Source: UBA1546 sp049302185
Lineage (GTDB): Bacteria > Nitrospirota > Thermodesulfovibrionia > Thermodesulfovibrionales > UBA1546
Direction of reading: 5' to 3'
Length of the DNA stretch: 41,737 bases
Assembly: GCA_049302185.1 (NCBI GenBank)
Contig: JBAQLV010000014.1
Coordinates: 1 to 41,737, forward strand
Under the pieces are notes generated by a model. The model saw only the letters and a list, made by a program, of their open reading frames with translations, searched no databases and was not told where the DNA came from. A program made the translations under genes and the position numbers. Shown one piece after another: positions 7,069 to 15,437 of the stretch. Numbering within the stretch: the first letter of the stretch is position 1; every line of letters starts with the position of its first letter.

Positions 7069-7669
7069 AAAGAGCGCTGTAGTCTTAGATACAAGCCTTT
7101 TTGTAAATCCGGAGGTTCGCGAGAGCTTTGGCAGGACACCTACAGAGGCGCTTGAGGACTTCCTGTTTTTAGCATCGCAGATTCCTCACCTTGAGTTCTA
7201 TATGCCACCGTCCATATTTGAGGAACTCCTTAATTTCATAGAACCTGAAAAGATATCAGGAGACCTGCTCGTTGTCCTTCAGCAAAAACCTCCGAAGAAA
7301 TATGAGCTTACATGCCCTGCATTTCTGCTCTATGAATTGATAGAAGACATAAGAGAGAGGATTAATAAGGGGCTCAGGGTGGCAGAGAAAGCTGTGAGGG
7401 GTGTTTCAAAAGCAGGCGAAGAAGAGATTATCAAGGATCTGAGGAGAAAATACAGAGAGGCTTTGAGGGAAGGGATTATTGACAGCAAGGAGGATGTTGA
7501 CCTCATTCTGCTTGCACGGGAGCTTGATGCGCTGCTTGTAACAGCAGACCAGGGGATAATAAAATGGGCTGAGAAATTAGGGATTAAATGGCTGGTGTCT
7601 TCCAAGTTCAAAGAATACCTTCTCAGTTCTATCAAAAAAGCTGAAATGTCGGCATCGCTGAAGAGTTAA
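7049..7669 (+). CDS. Protein-only RNase P (HARP family, PIN nuclease)
   Basis: The 206-residue protein belongs to the MJ_0950/Aq_880 family, once named RNA ligase partner and now known as RNA-free RNase P (HARP), which removes 5' leaders from precursor tRNA. It opens with VVLDTSLFVNPEV and contains a helical spike region (residues 95-135) and a second acidic cluster, IIDSKEDVDLILLARELDALLVTADQG. D14, D145, D149 and D167 line up with the catalytic Asp residues I recall for Aquifex Aq_880 (D7, D138, D142, D160) at a constant offset of 7. The start ATG overlaps the lapB end by 20 bases, so the genes are cotranscribed. The rpmH-yidD cluster at 12.1-12.6 kb has no rnpA, which fits this enzyme being the cell's RNase P. 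Activity is inferred. Confidence 0.88.
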   Translation: MGQTKFKKSAVVLDTSLFVNPEVRESFGRTPTEALEDFLFLASQIPHLEFYMPPSIFEELLNFIEPEKISGDLLVVLQQKPPKKYELTCPAFLLYELIEDIRERINKGLRVAEKAVRGVSKAGEEEIIKDLRRKYREALREGIIDSKEDVDLILLARELDALLVTADQGIIKWAEKLGIKWLVSSKFKEYLLSSIKKAEMSASLKS

Positions 7670-7680
7670 AGTTCTTCTTG

Positions 7681-9084
7681 TTACTTTCCAATGCAGAAAT
7701 CGCTGAATATCCTGTTGAGAATATCATCTGTTGTTACAGCTCCAACAATCTCTCCGAGCCTGTCAAGCGCATCCCTGAATTCAATTGCAATTATCTCAAG
7801 CGGCTTGTCAGTTTCAATTGCCTTAATCCCATTCTTTAGAGAATCATAAGCAGCCTGAATTGCAATCTTATGCCTGAGGTTTGTAACTATAACACCCTCC
7901 TTCTGCTCTTCCCAGTTTTTAACCGAAGACTGGAATATAGTTTCTTTCAGTTCTTCTATTCCATCTCCTTTTGCCGCAGAGATATTTATCACGCGTGAAG
8001 AGTAAGAACTGAGAGCAGAATTAACTTCTGCTCTTCTGCTCTTCTGCTCTTCTGAGCTTATTAAGTCAGATTTATTAATAACTATTATCGTGTTTTTGCC
8101 TTTTGTCTTTCCGAGCACCTCGATGTCTTCATCTTTCAGCGGCTCACTGCCGTCAATAACAGCTATGACTAAATCTGCATCTTCCATTGCCCTGATGCTT
8201 CTTTTAACTCCTTCTTTCTCTGCCATGTCATGCGATTCTCTTATTCCTGCTGTGTCAATTATGCGAAGCGGCAGGCCGTTGATATTCAGATATTCTTCAA
8301 TTGTATCCCTTGTTGTGCCGGGGGTATCTGTGACAATCGCCCTGTCTTTCTGAAGAAGCGCATTAAGGAGAGAAGATTTTCCGACATTAGGCTTTCCTAC
8401 GATTGCCGCTGCAAGCCCTTCTCTGAAAAATCTGCCTTCATTGTAACTTTTTAGAAGGGACGCAAGTTCTTTCAGAATTTTCTCTGCTGATTCAATAATC
8501 TCTTTCCTTGAAGCAAGCTCTATGTCCTCTTCCGGAAAATCTATGCAAGCCTCGATGAAGACGCATATCTTTGTAATCTGCTCCCGGAGATTTAGAATCT
8601 TTTCAGAGAGCCTGCCTCTGAGCTGTTCAAGAGCGATTCTTCGTGACTCATCTGTCTTTGCCCTTATGAGGTCAAGCACTGCCTCTGCCTCACTGAGGTC
8701 AAGCCTTCCGTTTAAGAATGCCCTTTTTGTGAACTCTCCGGGTTCAGCAAGCCGCGCCCCATGTTTAACCGCAAGTCCCAGTGCCTCTCTAAGAGGGGAC
8801 ATCCCGCCGTGGCAGTTTATCTCAACAATATCCTCTCTGGTGTAAGTATTAGGTGAGCGCATTACTGAGACCAGCACCTCATCCACTGTCTCGCCTGTGG
8901 ATGAGTCTTTTATGAAACCATGGATTATTCTGTGCGAGGCTGAATCAAAGAGGGTTTTGCCTTTTGAGGAATGAAACAGCCTGTCCGCTATTTTTATTGC
9001 GTCTTTTCCGGTTAGTCTGACAATGCCAATTCCGCCTTCGCCGAGGGGGGTTGAGATGGCGGCTATTGTGTCGTCAAGAATCAT
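7681..9084 (-). CDS. mnmE: tRNA modification GTPase MnmE
   Basis: MnmE works with MnmG to install (carboxymethyl)aminomethyl groups at U34 of tRNAs. The 467-residue protein is full length: the folate-binding N-terminal domain from DTIAAISTPLGEGGIGIVRL, a G domain with GKPNVGKS (230-237), DTPGTTRD (253-260), DTAGI (277-281) and NKSD, and the invariant C-terminal FCIGK, whose Cys is catalytic. A period-8 tract (8024-8057) adds polar residues between NKSD and SAAKGD. A TATACT box 7 bases before the ATG suggests a leaderless message. In many bacteria mnmE follows yidC; here a SWIM protein on the other strand separates them. Confidence 0.96.
   Translation of the reverse strand: MILDDTIAAISTPLGEGGIGIVRLTGKDAIKIADRLFHSSKGKTLFDSASHRIIHGFIKDSSTGETVDEVLVSVMRSPNTYTREDIVEINCHGGMSPLREALGLAVKHGARLAEPGEFTKRAFLNGRLDLSEAEAVLDLIRAKTDESRRIALEQLRGRLSEKILNLREQITKICVFIEACIDFPEEDIELASRKEIIESAEKILKELASLLKSYNEGRFFREGLAAAIVGKPNVGKSSLLNALLQKDRAIVTDTPGTTRDTIEEYLNINGLPLRIIDTAGIRESHDMAEKEGVKRSIRAMEDADLVIAVIDGSEPLKDEDIEVLGKTKGKNTIIVINKSDLISSEEQKSRRAEVNSALSSYSSRVINISAAKGDGIEELKETIFQSSVKNWEEQKEGVIVTNLRHKIAIQAAYDSLKNGIKAIETDKPLEIIAIEFRDALDRLGEIVGAVTTDDILNRIFSDFCIGK
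8024..8057. repeat. Period-8 CTCTTCTG tract inside mnmE
   Basis: About four copies of an 8-base unit (TTCTGCTC) lie in the mnmE G domain, in the loop after NKSD, encoding SEEQKSRRAEVNS-like residues. The reading frame is preserved. Confidence 0.55.
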
Positions 9085-9399
9085 AATTAATAGTATAACT
9101 TAGAAGATGATGAATCTGGGATTTTAGAACAATTTCAGGATGGACTTATTGCCGCTTGCTTTCTACGGAAGACACATTTTTATTCCTATTGATTCTTATG
9201 GTTTTTCTCTTTCCCCTTACTTAAAAAATGTGCTATATTCCTCCCATAATGACAGAAAATACCGAATGGGTATAATAATTGTTGTACGCAAAAAGGATAA
9301 ATTGAATATCAACTGGCGTTATCGCCATAGTTAACGCTCAGTGCAGGCCGCTGACAGAATAGCATTTTAAGCCAACGCAATGTTTTAAAAGAGGATAAA
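9085..9399. other. Intergenic stretch between mnmE and the SWIM gene
   Basis: This 315-base stretch has no recognised gene. A 64-codon plus-strand reading (9140-9334) has no ribosome-binding site or known domain. A weak inverted pair, GCGTTA/TAACGC, lies near 9314-9335. The SWIM gene start is preceded by AGAGGA. No clear promoter pair stands out. Confidence 0.4.
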
Positions 9400-10413
9400 A
9401 TGAATAAACCGGAAAATACAGAAGCAATAATAATAGAAAGCGATTCAAGACCTGGGGCATATTATTCTGTAGATACGAATTTACTTACTTGCAGTTGCCC
9501 CCATTTTTACAAGAAACTGCATGGTCTGTCATTAGAGGATCCTCACAGACTATGCAAGCATCTTGTTAAAGCCCTCATTATAAACGGCATTCCAGAGCAT
9601 TTAAAACAATACAGGCAAGACATCGCTTGGTTTGCTGAGCGCAATTCAGCATTTACAAGCAGAGAGTATGCCCTTAAAAAGAAAAAATGGGATAAGAATT
9701 TACCTTTGCCAGATGGAAGCATCGTTACGGAAAAATCTTCGAAAAAGAAAAAATATTGTTATGTTGAAGGAGTCGGGGATGAAAAGAAAATTTTCGCAAC
9801 GCTGCCATTGGCTGGCCGGGCTGTCTCATATACAATCAGTAATTTTAGCGGAACCTATGATTTGACCACGCAAGCAAGTCATATTCCTTGGAATTATAGA
9901 TATATGGAGCAGGCGGTCATTAATTGGATAGTGGATGAATACAACAAGACAAAAAACGCTGACGCTCCGATAGCTACAAAGAAAACAATAATATACAAGC
10001 TCAATCCTGATCCAATACCCGAGGGAGGCATAAGAACTACTGCTACTGAAAAAATCGACACGTCATCAGGGATCTTAATGCTGCCTGACGGTCTTGTCCA
10101 TGCTCTTGAAGAAGGTGAAGAATACTACCATGTTATTGGCGGAGTCGATAATAACAAAATTGATGCTTTCATCTCACATAGGAATACCTGCCTTTTTTAT
10201 TCCATTAATGGGTCACGGACATACTTATTTGATGTCAAACCTTCTTCAACTGAATCGGACATTAACTTATCCAAAGTGGGCATCGAGTCGCCACTGAAGT
10301 TAGTTATTACGATTGACTCCTCAGATAAATTTCCAAAAAACTTTCAATTTATGGAGAAAGCAGTGATTAAATGGCTCACAGATGAATACGATAAAATAAA
10401 GAATGCTTTATAA
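9400..10413 (+). CDS. SWIM zinc-finger protein with a duplicated C-terminal domain
   Basis: The 337-residue protein starts with a SWIM finger, C31-x-C33 (LTCSCPHF) and C52-x-H54 (LCKHLVKAL), a fold that binds nucleic acid or protein. After a linker come two related segments: residues 103-187, opening LPDGSIV and ending YMEQAVINWIVDEYNKTKN, and 228-336, opening LPDGLVH and ending FMEKAVIKWLTDEYDKIKN. I do not recognise this repeated domain. The gene lies alone between mnmE and yidC, both on the other strand, and splits a gene order usually conserved, so it may be an insertion. No signal peptide or membrane segment is seen. Function unknown. Confidence 0.75.
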   Translation: MNKPENTEAIIIESDSRPGAYYSVDTNLLTCSCPHFYKKLHGLSLEDPHRLCKHLVKALIINGIPEHLKQYRQDIAWFAERNSAFTSREYALKKKKWDKNLPLPDGSIVTEKSSKKKKYCYVEGVGDEKKIFATLPLAGRAVSYTISNFSGTYDLTTQASHIPWNYRYMEQAVINWIVDEYNKTKNADAPIATKKTIIYKLNPDPIPEGGIRTTATEKIDTSSGILMLPDGLVHALEEGEEYYHVIGGVDNNKIDAFISHRNTCLFYSINGSRTYLFDVKPSSTESDINLSKVGIESPLKLVITIDSSDKFPKNFQFMEKAVIKWLTDEYDKIKNAL

Positions 10414-10527
10414 TCTGAAAATCAAAATGAGAAGACATCGTACAACAAAAACATCCAGCCCGATAGGGAATAGCCGCTTTTCTTTTTCAGTTCTGACCTT
10501 AGTGCCCCGCGCCCTTTAGCTTGAGCG

Positions 10528-12123
10528 TTACGCTTTTTCTTTTGCAAGTTTTCTGTTCACATGAAACTGCTGAGCAATTGAAAGGATGTTGTTCACGAGC
10601 CAGTAAAGGACAAGTCCTGATGCAAAGTTAAGGAACATGAATGTAAATATAATTGGCATGAGCATCATCATCTTCTGCTGGGCAGGGTCGGCTGATGACG
10701 GTGTCATCTTCTGCTGGATGACCATTGTAATCCCCATGGCAATCGGCAGTGGGCCAACAGCGAAACCTCCAATCAAAGGGAACCACGAAGGAATGTGCCC
10801 GAAGAGCGTATCCGGGCCTGCGAGGTCTGTTATCCAGAGCATGAACGGTGCGCCTCTTAATTCAATGGCAACAGAAAGTATCTTATAAAGCGCAAAGAAT
10901 ACCGGAATCTGGAGGAGCATTGGCAGGCAGCCCCCGAGGGGATTTACCTTGTGCTTTTTGTAAAGCTCCGTCATTTCCTTCTGCATCTTCTGAGGGTCTT
11001 TTTTGTTTTTGTACTTTTCCTTTATCTCGTTCATCTTGGGCTGTATATCCTGCATCTTCTTCATTGATGCCTGGCTTTTGTTTAGGAGCGGGATAAATGG
11101 AATTCGTGTTACTATTGTCAATATCACTATTGCCCATCCGTAATTCCCCATGAAGTTATAGAAGAATTTCATAAGCCAGAATAATGGTCTTGATATGATG
11201 GAGAAGAAGCCGAAATCAATGATGTGCTCAAGCCCGACATTTAATTTTTTGAGACTATCGTGTTCTTTTGGCCCGGCATAGACGATAAAATTATTAATGC
11301 CGGATTTCCCCTTGAATGCGATAACGGACGCATCCTGAACTTTCCATGCCTGTGCCTCATCCATCTGAGTCACCGGCACAATAGCCGAGAAAAAGTATTT
11401 ATCTTCCTGCGCAATCCATTTAAGCCTGCCCTGATAGCTTTTAGTCTCGCTCAGTTTTTTTGCGTCAAATTCTATTCTCTCTGCGTCTTTAAGGAGTACT
11501 GGGCCGAGATGAACTGACGTGTCTTTCTTGTCATGAATGCCGAAGTCAGTGCCGGGCGTTATCCAGTATTCAGGCAATCCCGCAACTTCATCCTTAAGGT
11601 CAACCTTGTAGCTGTCATTATAAAAAGTGTAAGTTCTTCTTATGGAAGATTCGGAGGTTGCATATTCAAAGACAATGGCGCCTGTGTTTTTATTTTCATC
11701 AAGTTTCATGTCTTTTCCGGAGACGCTGAAATTCACCTTTGCAAGATTAAAATTATTCTGTGACCCTAGGCTGAGAGGCTGATAAACGCTTTGGCCCTGC
11801 TGAAGGACAACAGACAGCCCGTCTTTATCTTTATACTTTTTTAATTCCCATTTTTTTATTGTTCCGCCTATTGACGAGAGCGTTGCTGAATAAAGGCCTG
11901 TTTCAATCCTGACTTCTTTTTCTTCTGTTGGGGATACTGCTGGTGTTGAAGCAGGAACGGAAACAGGCTTGACAGGCTCCTGTAGTTTACTTTCTTTCTT
12001 TTCTTCTTTTGTCTGTCCGGTTACCGGCTGTTTCTGAGGCGGAGTAGGGAATAAAAACTGATACCCTACAAGAATGATTATTGAGAGGATTATAGCTATT
12101 AATGTTCTTTTTTCTGTTCCCAT
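10528..12123 (-). CDS. yidC: Membrane protein insertase YidC
   Basis: YidC inserts and folds inner-membrane proteins alone or with SecYEG. The 531-residue protein has the Gram-negative layout: an N-terminal anchor (residues 8-25, LIAIILSIIILVGYQFLF), a proline/lysine linker, a large periplasmic beta domain (about 70-320), then the conserved five-helix core with the cytoplasmic coiled hairpin (KMQDIQPKMNEIKEKYKNK) and PLGGCLPMLLQIPVFFALYK, and a basic tail. The gene follows yidD by 8 bases, in the usual rpmH-(rnpA)-yidD-yidC order. Confidence 0.96.
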   Translation of the reverse strand: MGTEKRTLIAIILSIIILVGYQFLFPTPPQKQPVTGQTKEEKKESKLQEPVKPVSVPASTPAVSPTEEKEVRIETGLYSATLSSIGGTIKKWELKKYKDKDGLSVVLQQGQSVYQPLSLGSQNNFNLAKVNFSVSGKDMKLDENKNTGAIVFEYATSESSIRRTYTFYNDSYKVDLKDEVAGLPEYWITPGTDFGIHDKKDTSVHLGPVLLKDAERIEFDAKKLSETKSYQGRLKWIAQEDKYFFSAIVPVTQMDEAQAWKVQDASVIAFKGKSGINNFIVYAGPKEHDSLKKLNVGLEHIIDFGFFSIISRPLFWLMKFFYNFMGNYGWAIVILTIVTRIPFIPLLNKSQASMKKMQDIQPKMNEIKEKYKNKKDPQKMQKEMTELYKKHKVNPLGGCLPMLLQIPVFFALYKILSVAIELRGAPFMLWITDLAGPDTLFGHIPSWFPLIGGFAVGPLPIAMGITMVIQQKMTPSSADPAQQKMMMLMPIIFTFMFLNFASGLVLYWLVNNILSIAQQFHVNRKLAKEKA

Positions 12124-12131
12124 TATTCTGT

Positions 12132-12353
12132 TTACCTTACAGGGTCATATCCGCCGTTATGAAACGGATGACACCTGAGTATTCTCTTTAATGATAGATA
12201 ACTGCCTTTTACAGCGCCATATCTTTCTATTGCCTCTGCCGAATATTCAGAACAGGTAGGCACAAACCTGCAGCTATCAGGCAGTAATGGCGAGATTGCA
12301 TATTTATAGAGCTTTATGGCCCCTAATAAGATATTTTTAATTATATCTCCCAC
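12132..12353 (-). CDS. yidD: Membrane protein insertion efficiency factor YidD
   Basis: The 73-residue protein carries the YidD signature: YKYAISPLLPDSCRFVPTCSEY, with three conserved Cys, and RILRCHPFHNGGYDPV. It has an amphipathic N-terminal helix and assists YidC-dependent insertion at the inner membrane. I start it at GTG 12353, because AGAGGAG lies 6 bases upstream; an ATG at 12377 would add eight residues (MHTVEECK) not typical of the family. Unlike most bacteria, no rnpA gene lies between rpmH and yidD. Confidence 0.93.
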   Translation of the reverse strand: MGDIIKNILLGAIKLYKYAISPLLPDSCRFVPTCSEYSAEAIERYGAVKGSYLSLKRILRCHPFHNGGYDPVR

Positions 12354-12444
12354 CTTGCACTCCTCTACCGTATGCATCAGAGCCGCTCACATTATTAATA
12401 AGGTTCATAGGTGTAAAGCCCTGTCTGCGATAAGGAATCAAAGA
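12354..12444 (-). other. rpmH-yidD gap without rnpA
   Basis: Only 91 bases separate the stop of rpmH from the yidD start. The place normally held by rnpA (about 330-400 bases, protein subunit of RNase P) is too short, and no frame gives the RNR-type motif of RnpA. The readings present (for example YRRQGFTPMNLINN) match nothing I know. Confidence 0.8.
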
Positions 12445-12585
12445 TTAAACGGCCAGTTTCTTCCTGCCCTTTGCCCTTCTTCTTTGAATGACCTTGCGTC
12501 CTCCCTTTGTACTCATGCGCTCAAGGAAGCCGTGTGTCCGTTTCCTTTTAATCTTGTGAGGATGGTATGTAGTATAAGCTCCCAT
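12445..12585 (-). CDS. rpmH: 50S ribosomal protein L34
   Basis: The 46-residue protein reads MGAYTTYHPHKIKRKRTHGF, then the L34 core RMSTKGGRKVIQRRRAKGRK and ends KLAV. L34 is a small basic protein in the large ribosomal subunit. The first eight residues differ from the usual MKRTYQP start. It is the first gene of the minus-strand rpmH-yidD-yidC cluster and has its own promoter about 20 bases upstream. The GGAG of CTCTGGAG lies 6 bases before the ATG. Confidence 0.95.
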   Translation of the reverse strand: MGAYTTYHPHKIKRKRTHGFLERMSTKGGRKVIQRRRAKGRKKLAV

Positions 12586-12604
12586 TGTTTTTCTCCAGAG
12601 GAAA

Positions 12605-12634
12605 AGTATATCTTTTTAGCAGGAATAAAGTCAA
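12605..12634 (-). promoter_or_regulatory. Promoter of the rpmH cluster
   Basis: On the minus strand TTGACT (12634-12629) and TATACT (12610-12605) are 18 bases apart, with the -10 box 19 bases before the rpmH start. Confidence 0.55.
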
Positions 12635-12658
12635 GATAACGAGGGCAGGATGTAAAAA

Positions 12659-12688
12659 TTGACTACAATCACCTTAAGGGGTTATCAT
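12659..12688 (+). promoter_or_regulatory. Probable tyrS promoter, leaderless arrangement
   Basis: TTGACT (12659-12664) and TATCAT (12683-12688) are separated by 18 bases. The ATG of tyrS is 7 bases past the -10 box and no ribosome-binding site fits between, so transcription probably begins at the start codon. Confidence 0.4.
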
Positions 12689-12695
12689 AATTCCC

Positions 12696-13907
12696 ATGAT
12701 TACGCCTGAGAAACAACTTGAGATAATCAAAAGAGGGGCTGTTGAGGTAATCAGCGAAAAAGAGCTCCTCGCCAAATTTGAGAAGTCTGTAAAAAAGAAC
12801 ACGCCTTTAAAGATAAAAGCAGGGTTTGACCCAACTGCGCCTGATATTCACCTTGGCCACACTGTGCTTCTTGAAAAGATGCGGCAGTTTCAGGAACTGG
12901 GGCATGAGATATTGTTTCTTATCGGTGATTTCACAGGAATGATCGGAGACCCTACCGGCAGGTCTGAGACAAGAAAGCCGCTTACAAAAGAAGATATCTT
13001 GAATAATGCAGAAACCTATAAAAAACAGGTTTTCAAAATATTAGATCCAGAAAAAACAAAAGTGATGTTTAACAGCGAATGGCTCACAAAGATGAGTGTC
13101 ATGGATATTGTCGGACTTGGCTCAATGCAGACAGTCGCAAGGATGCTTGAAAGGGAGGATTTCAAGAAAAGATTTGAAAACCAGCAGGACATAACAATAC
13201 TTGAATTCTATTATCCGCTGTTTCAGGGATACGACTCTGTACATCTCAAAGCAGATGTTGAACTTGGAGGCACAGATCAGAAGTTCAATATACTTATGGG
13301 AAGAACTTTGCAGAGGAAAATGGGGGTTGAAGAGCAGGCTGTTGTCCTCATGCCTTTACTTGAAGGACTGGACGGAGTTAACAAGATGTCAAAGAGCCTC
13401 GGGAATTACATTGGGATTACAGAACAGCCAAAGGATATGTTCGGAAAGGTAATGTCAATAAACGATACCCTCATGCTCAGGTATTATGAACTTCTGAGCC
13501 ATATATCAATTGATGAACTCAGCGCACTGAAGAAGGGAATAGAAAAAGGCACTATCCATCCTAAAACCGCCAAAGAAAATCTTGCAATGGAGATTGTCGA
13601 AAGACACTGGAGTAAGGATGCATCGCTAAAGGCAAAGGAAGAGTTTGAGCATATATTTAAGGATAAGGGCAAGCCTGATGAAATCCCCGTGTTTGAACTC
13701 AAATGGGAAGAGGATGAGATGTGGGTGCCGAAGATAATGAAGCTTTCAGGCCTCTGCTCAAGCACAGGCGAGGCAATGAGGCTTATAAAACAGGGCGGAG
13801 TTACAATTGATGACAAAAAATGCGACAATCCTGACGCAAAACTCAAACCCGGAACTTATTTTTTTAAAGCAGGGAAAAGGAAGTTTTTGAGGATTGCAGG
13901 GAAGTAG
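12696..13907 (+). CDS. tyrS: Tyrosyl-tRNA synthetase
   Basis: TyrS charges tRNA-Tyr with tyrosine. The 403-residue class I synthetase has the HIGH-type motif H52-L-G-H55 in GFDPTAPDIHLGHTVLL, GDFTGMIGDPTGR typical of the TyrRS subclass with the shorter insert (TyrZ type), KMSKS at 230-234, and an S4 RNA-binding domain at the end (LCSSTGEAMRLIKQGGVTID). The length fits the family. The ATG at 12696 is just after a -10-like TATCAT. The downstream gene hemC is on the opposite strand, one base away from the stop. Confidence 0.96.
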   Translation: MITPEKQLEIIKRGAVEVISEKELLAKFEKSVKKNTPLKIKAGFDPTAPDIHLGHTVLLEKMRQFQELGHEILFLIGDFTGMIGDPTGRSETRKPLTKEDILNNAETYKKQVFKILDPEKTKVMFNSEWLTKMSVMDIVGLGSMQTVARMLEREDFKKRFENQQDITILEFYYPLFQGYDSVHLKADVELGGTDQKFNILMGRTLQRKMGVEEQAVVLMPLLEGLDGVNKMSKSLGNYIGITEQPKDMFGKVMSINDTLMLRYYELLSHISIDELSALKKGIEKGTIHPKTAKENLAMEIVERHWSKDASLKAKEEFEHIFKDKGKPDEIPVFELKWEEDEMWVPKIMKLSGLCSSTGEAMRLIKQGGVTIDDKKCDNPDAKLKPGTYFFKAGKRKFLRIAGK

Positions 13908-13908
13908 C

Positions 13909-14976
13909 TCAACTTGCTATCTCGCCGTTTACAGTCCTGATGTCCTTGCCGTAAACTTCGTCAAGGATCTCTTTTGCGCCTCTGGAAAGTAAATCTTCTG
14001 CGAGTTTGAGGCCAAGGGATTCGGCATCTTTTGGACTGCCTTCAATATGGCTCTTAATAATCCTGTCTCCTGAAACACTTCCTACCAATCCGTCCATAAC
14101 CAGTGAATAGTGAACAGTGAACAGTGAAGAGTCTTTATCTTCTGGCTTCTGACTTCTCGCCTCGGCGAGTCGCCGAAGGAGACTGGCTTCTGACTTCTGG
14201 ACTAATCGTGCATGAGCTGCAATCGGCACCTGACATCCGCCTTCCAACTTTTTGAGGCATGCCCTTTCAGCGCGGACACAGATGGATGTCTCGCTGTGAT
14301 TAAGCGGAGCGATAAGCTTATTGATAAAATCATCATCAACCCTGCATTCAATCCCGATTGCGCCCTGTCCTATTGCAGGAAGACTTACTTCCGGTTCTAT
14401 AACCTCTGTTATCCTCTCAGCCCATCCAAGCCTCTTTACTCCAGCTGCAGCAAGAATGATTGCATCAAACTGTCCTTCATCGAGTTTTCTCAGCCTTGTG
14501 TCAAGATTTCCCCTTAACTGTGCTATCTTTAAATCAGGCCTTATGCTCAGGAACTGGCATGAACGTCTCAGACTGCTTGTGCCAACGGTCGCACCTTTGG
14601 GCAACTCCTTGAAAGAATTAATATGAGATTCTTTTCCCTTGACCCCTGATATAAACGCATCGCGGGGGTCTCCCCTCTTGCATATAACAGCGAGATGAAG
14701 TCCATTCGGGAAATCAGTAGGCACATCCTTCATGCTGTGGACAGCAAGGTCTGCCTCACCGTTGAGAAGCGCTTCTTCTATCTCTTTTACGAAAAGTCCT
14801 TTTCCCCCGACCTTTGCAAGTGGCACATCAAGAATCTTATCTCCTGTTGTCTTGATTTTGTTGAGTTCTATCTTTAAATCAGGATTAAGTTTCTGGAGTT
14901 CTGACTTGACCCATTCTGCCTGCCAGAGGGCAAGTTTGCTTCCGCGTGTGCCTATTATGATTTCTGCTTTTTTCAA
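13909..14976 (-). CDS. hemC: Hydroxymethylbilane synthase, enlarged by a repeat insert
   Basis: HemC joins four porphobilinogen molecules into hydroxymethylbilane in haem synthesis. The protein starts with IIGTRGSKLALWQAEWV and has DLAVHSMKDVPTD, GTSSLRRSCQ, the RGNLDTRL segment and GGCQVPI, whose Cys holds the dipyrromethane cofactor. At 355 residues it exceeds the usual 305-315; the extra residues (RSQKPEDKDSSLFTVHYS and neighbours) come from a heptanucleotide repeat at 14101-14200 inserted in frame in the C-terminal domain. The start is TTG, preceded by GGAAGG. It ends one base from tyrS on the opposite strand. Activity is assumed retained because the insert falls after the cofactor Cys. 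Confidence 0.95.
   Translation of the reverse strand: MKKAEIIIGTRGSKLALWQAEWVKSELQKLNPDLKIELNKIKTTGDKILDVPLAKVGGKGLFVKEIEEALLNGEADLAVHSMKDVPTDFPNGLHLAVICKRGDPRDAFISGVKGKESHINSFKELPKGATVGTSSLRRSCQFLSIRPDLKIAQLRGNLDTRLRKLDEGQFDAIILAAAGVKRLGWAERITEVIEPEVSLPAIGQGAIGIECRVDDDFINKLIAPLNHSETSICVRAERACLKKLEGGCQVPIAAHARLVQKSEASLLRRLAEARSQKPEDKDSSLFTVHYSLVMDGLVGSVSGDRIIKSHIEGSPKDAESLGLKLAEDLLSRGAKEILDEVYGKDIRTVNGEIAS
14101..14200. repeat. Heptanucleotide repeat with GC palindrome inside hemC
   Basis: CAGTGAATAGTGAACAGTGAA (variants of AGTGAAC, period 7) at 14101-14133 is followed by TCTGGCTTCTGACTTCT and the core CTCGGCGAGTCGCCGA (14161-14176), then the TCTGACTT part again. It encodes polar residues and keeps the hemC frame. 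Confidence 0.6.
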
Positions 14977-15001
14977 TTAGAGCCTTCCTTCAACTACCAA
15001 T

Positions 15002-15141
15002 CGTCATTCCTGCGAAAGCAGGAATCTATTCTAAGTTCTGTCATGCCCGAGTTTCTTAATCGGGCATCCATGTTCCTTATGTCCTGGTTCCCCGTTTTCA
15101 CGGGGACGGCGTCTGGATTCCCACTTTCGTGGGAATGACAG
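15002..15141. repeat. GTCATTCC hairpin element upstream of mqnE
   Basis: The element opens CGTCATTCCTGCGAAAGCAGGAATCT, contains CATGCCCGA/TCGGGCAT and CCCCGT/ACGGGG stem-loops, and ends GGATTCCCACTTTCGTGGGAATGACA. These are three to four hairpins built on one theme (CATTCC..GGAATGAC). Two related elements occur at 37270-37372 and inside 40498-40691. Confidence 0.7.
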
Positions 15142-15437
15142 CGCCACAGAAAAAACAAATTTAGGTTTATAGTATAATATCTCTACAGAAAAGCTTCAAG
15201 GGAAAGCAGTTGTAGCTGTCAGCAAGGCAGGCAAATCAGGTTCAAAACTTTTAAATGCGACAAGTTTTCTGCAAGATGGATTTTAAGTCTTTATCTGGAA
15301 AATCTATGCAAACCGGACAGATGACAAAATCATCTGTCACAAGATTTGAAAGGTGGTCAGCCGATACTCTAAGGTGTCGCTTAAAACTTTTTCACCCGAC
15401 ATGCCCGCCTGAATATTAGTAAGGCTGATTTGAAAGA
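15142..15437. other. Intergenic stretch upstream of mqnE
   Basis: The stretch has no confident gene. A short plus-strand reading near 15187-15285 (KLQGKAVVAVSKAGKSGSK) ends in a stop and could be a gene scrap. An 8-bp hairpin, ACAGATGA-CAAAA-TCATCTGT, lies at 15317-15337, and a TATAAT box at about 15174-15179 has no good -35. Confidence 0.4.

Noticed and set aside
9140..9334. A 64-codon plus-strand reading between mnmE and the SWIM gene
   Set aside because: No ribosome-binding site, no domain, and mixed composition typical of intergenic DNA.
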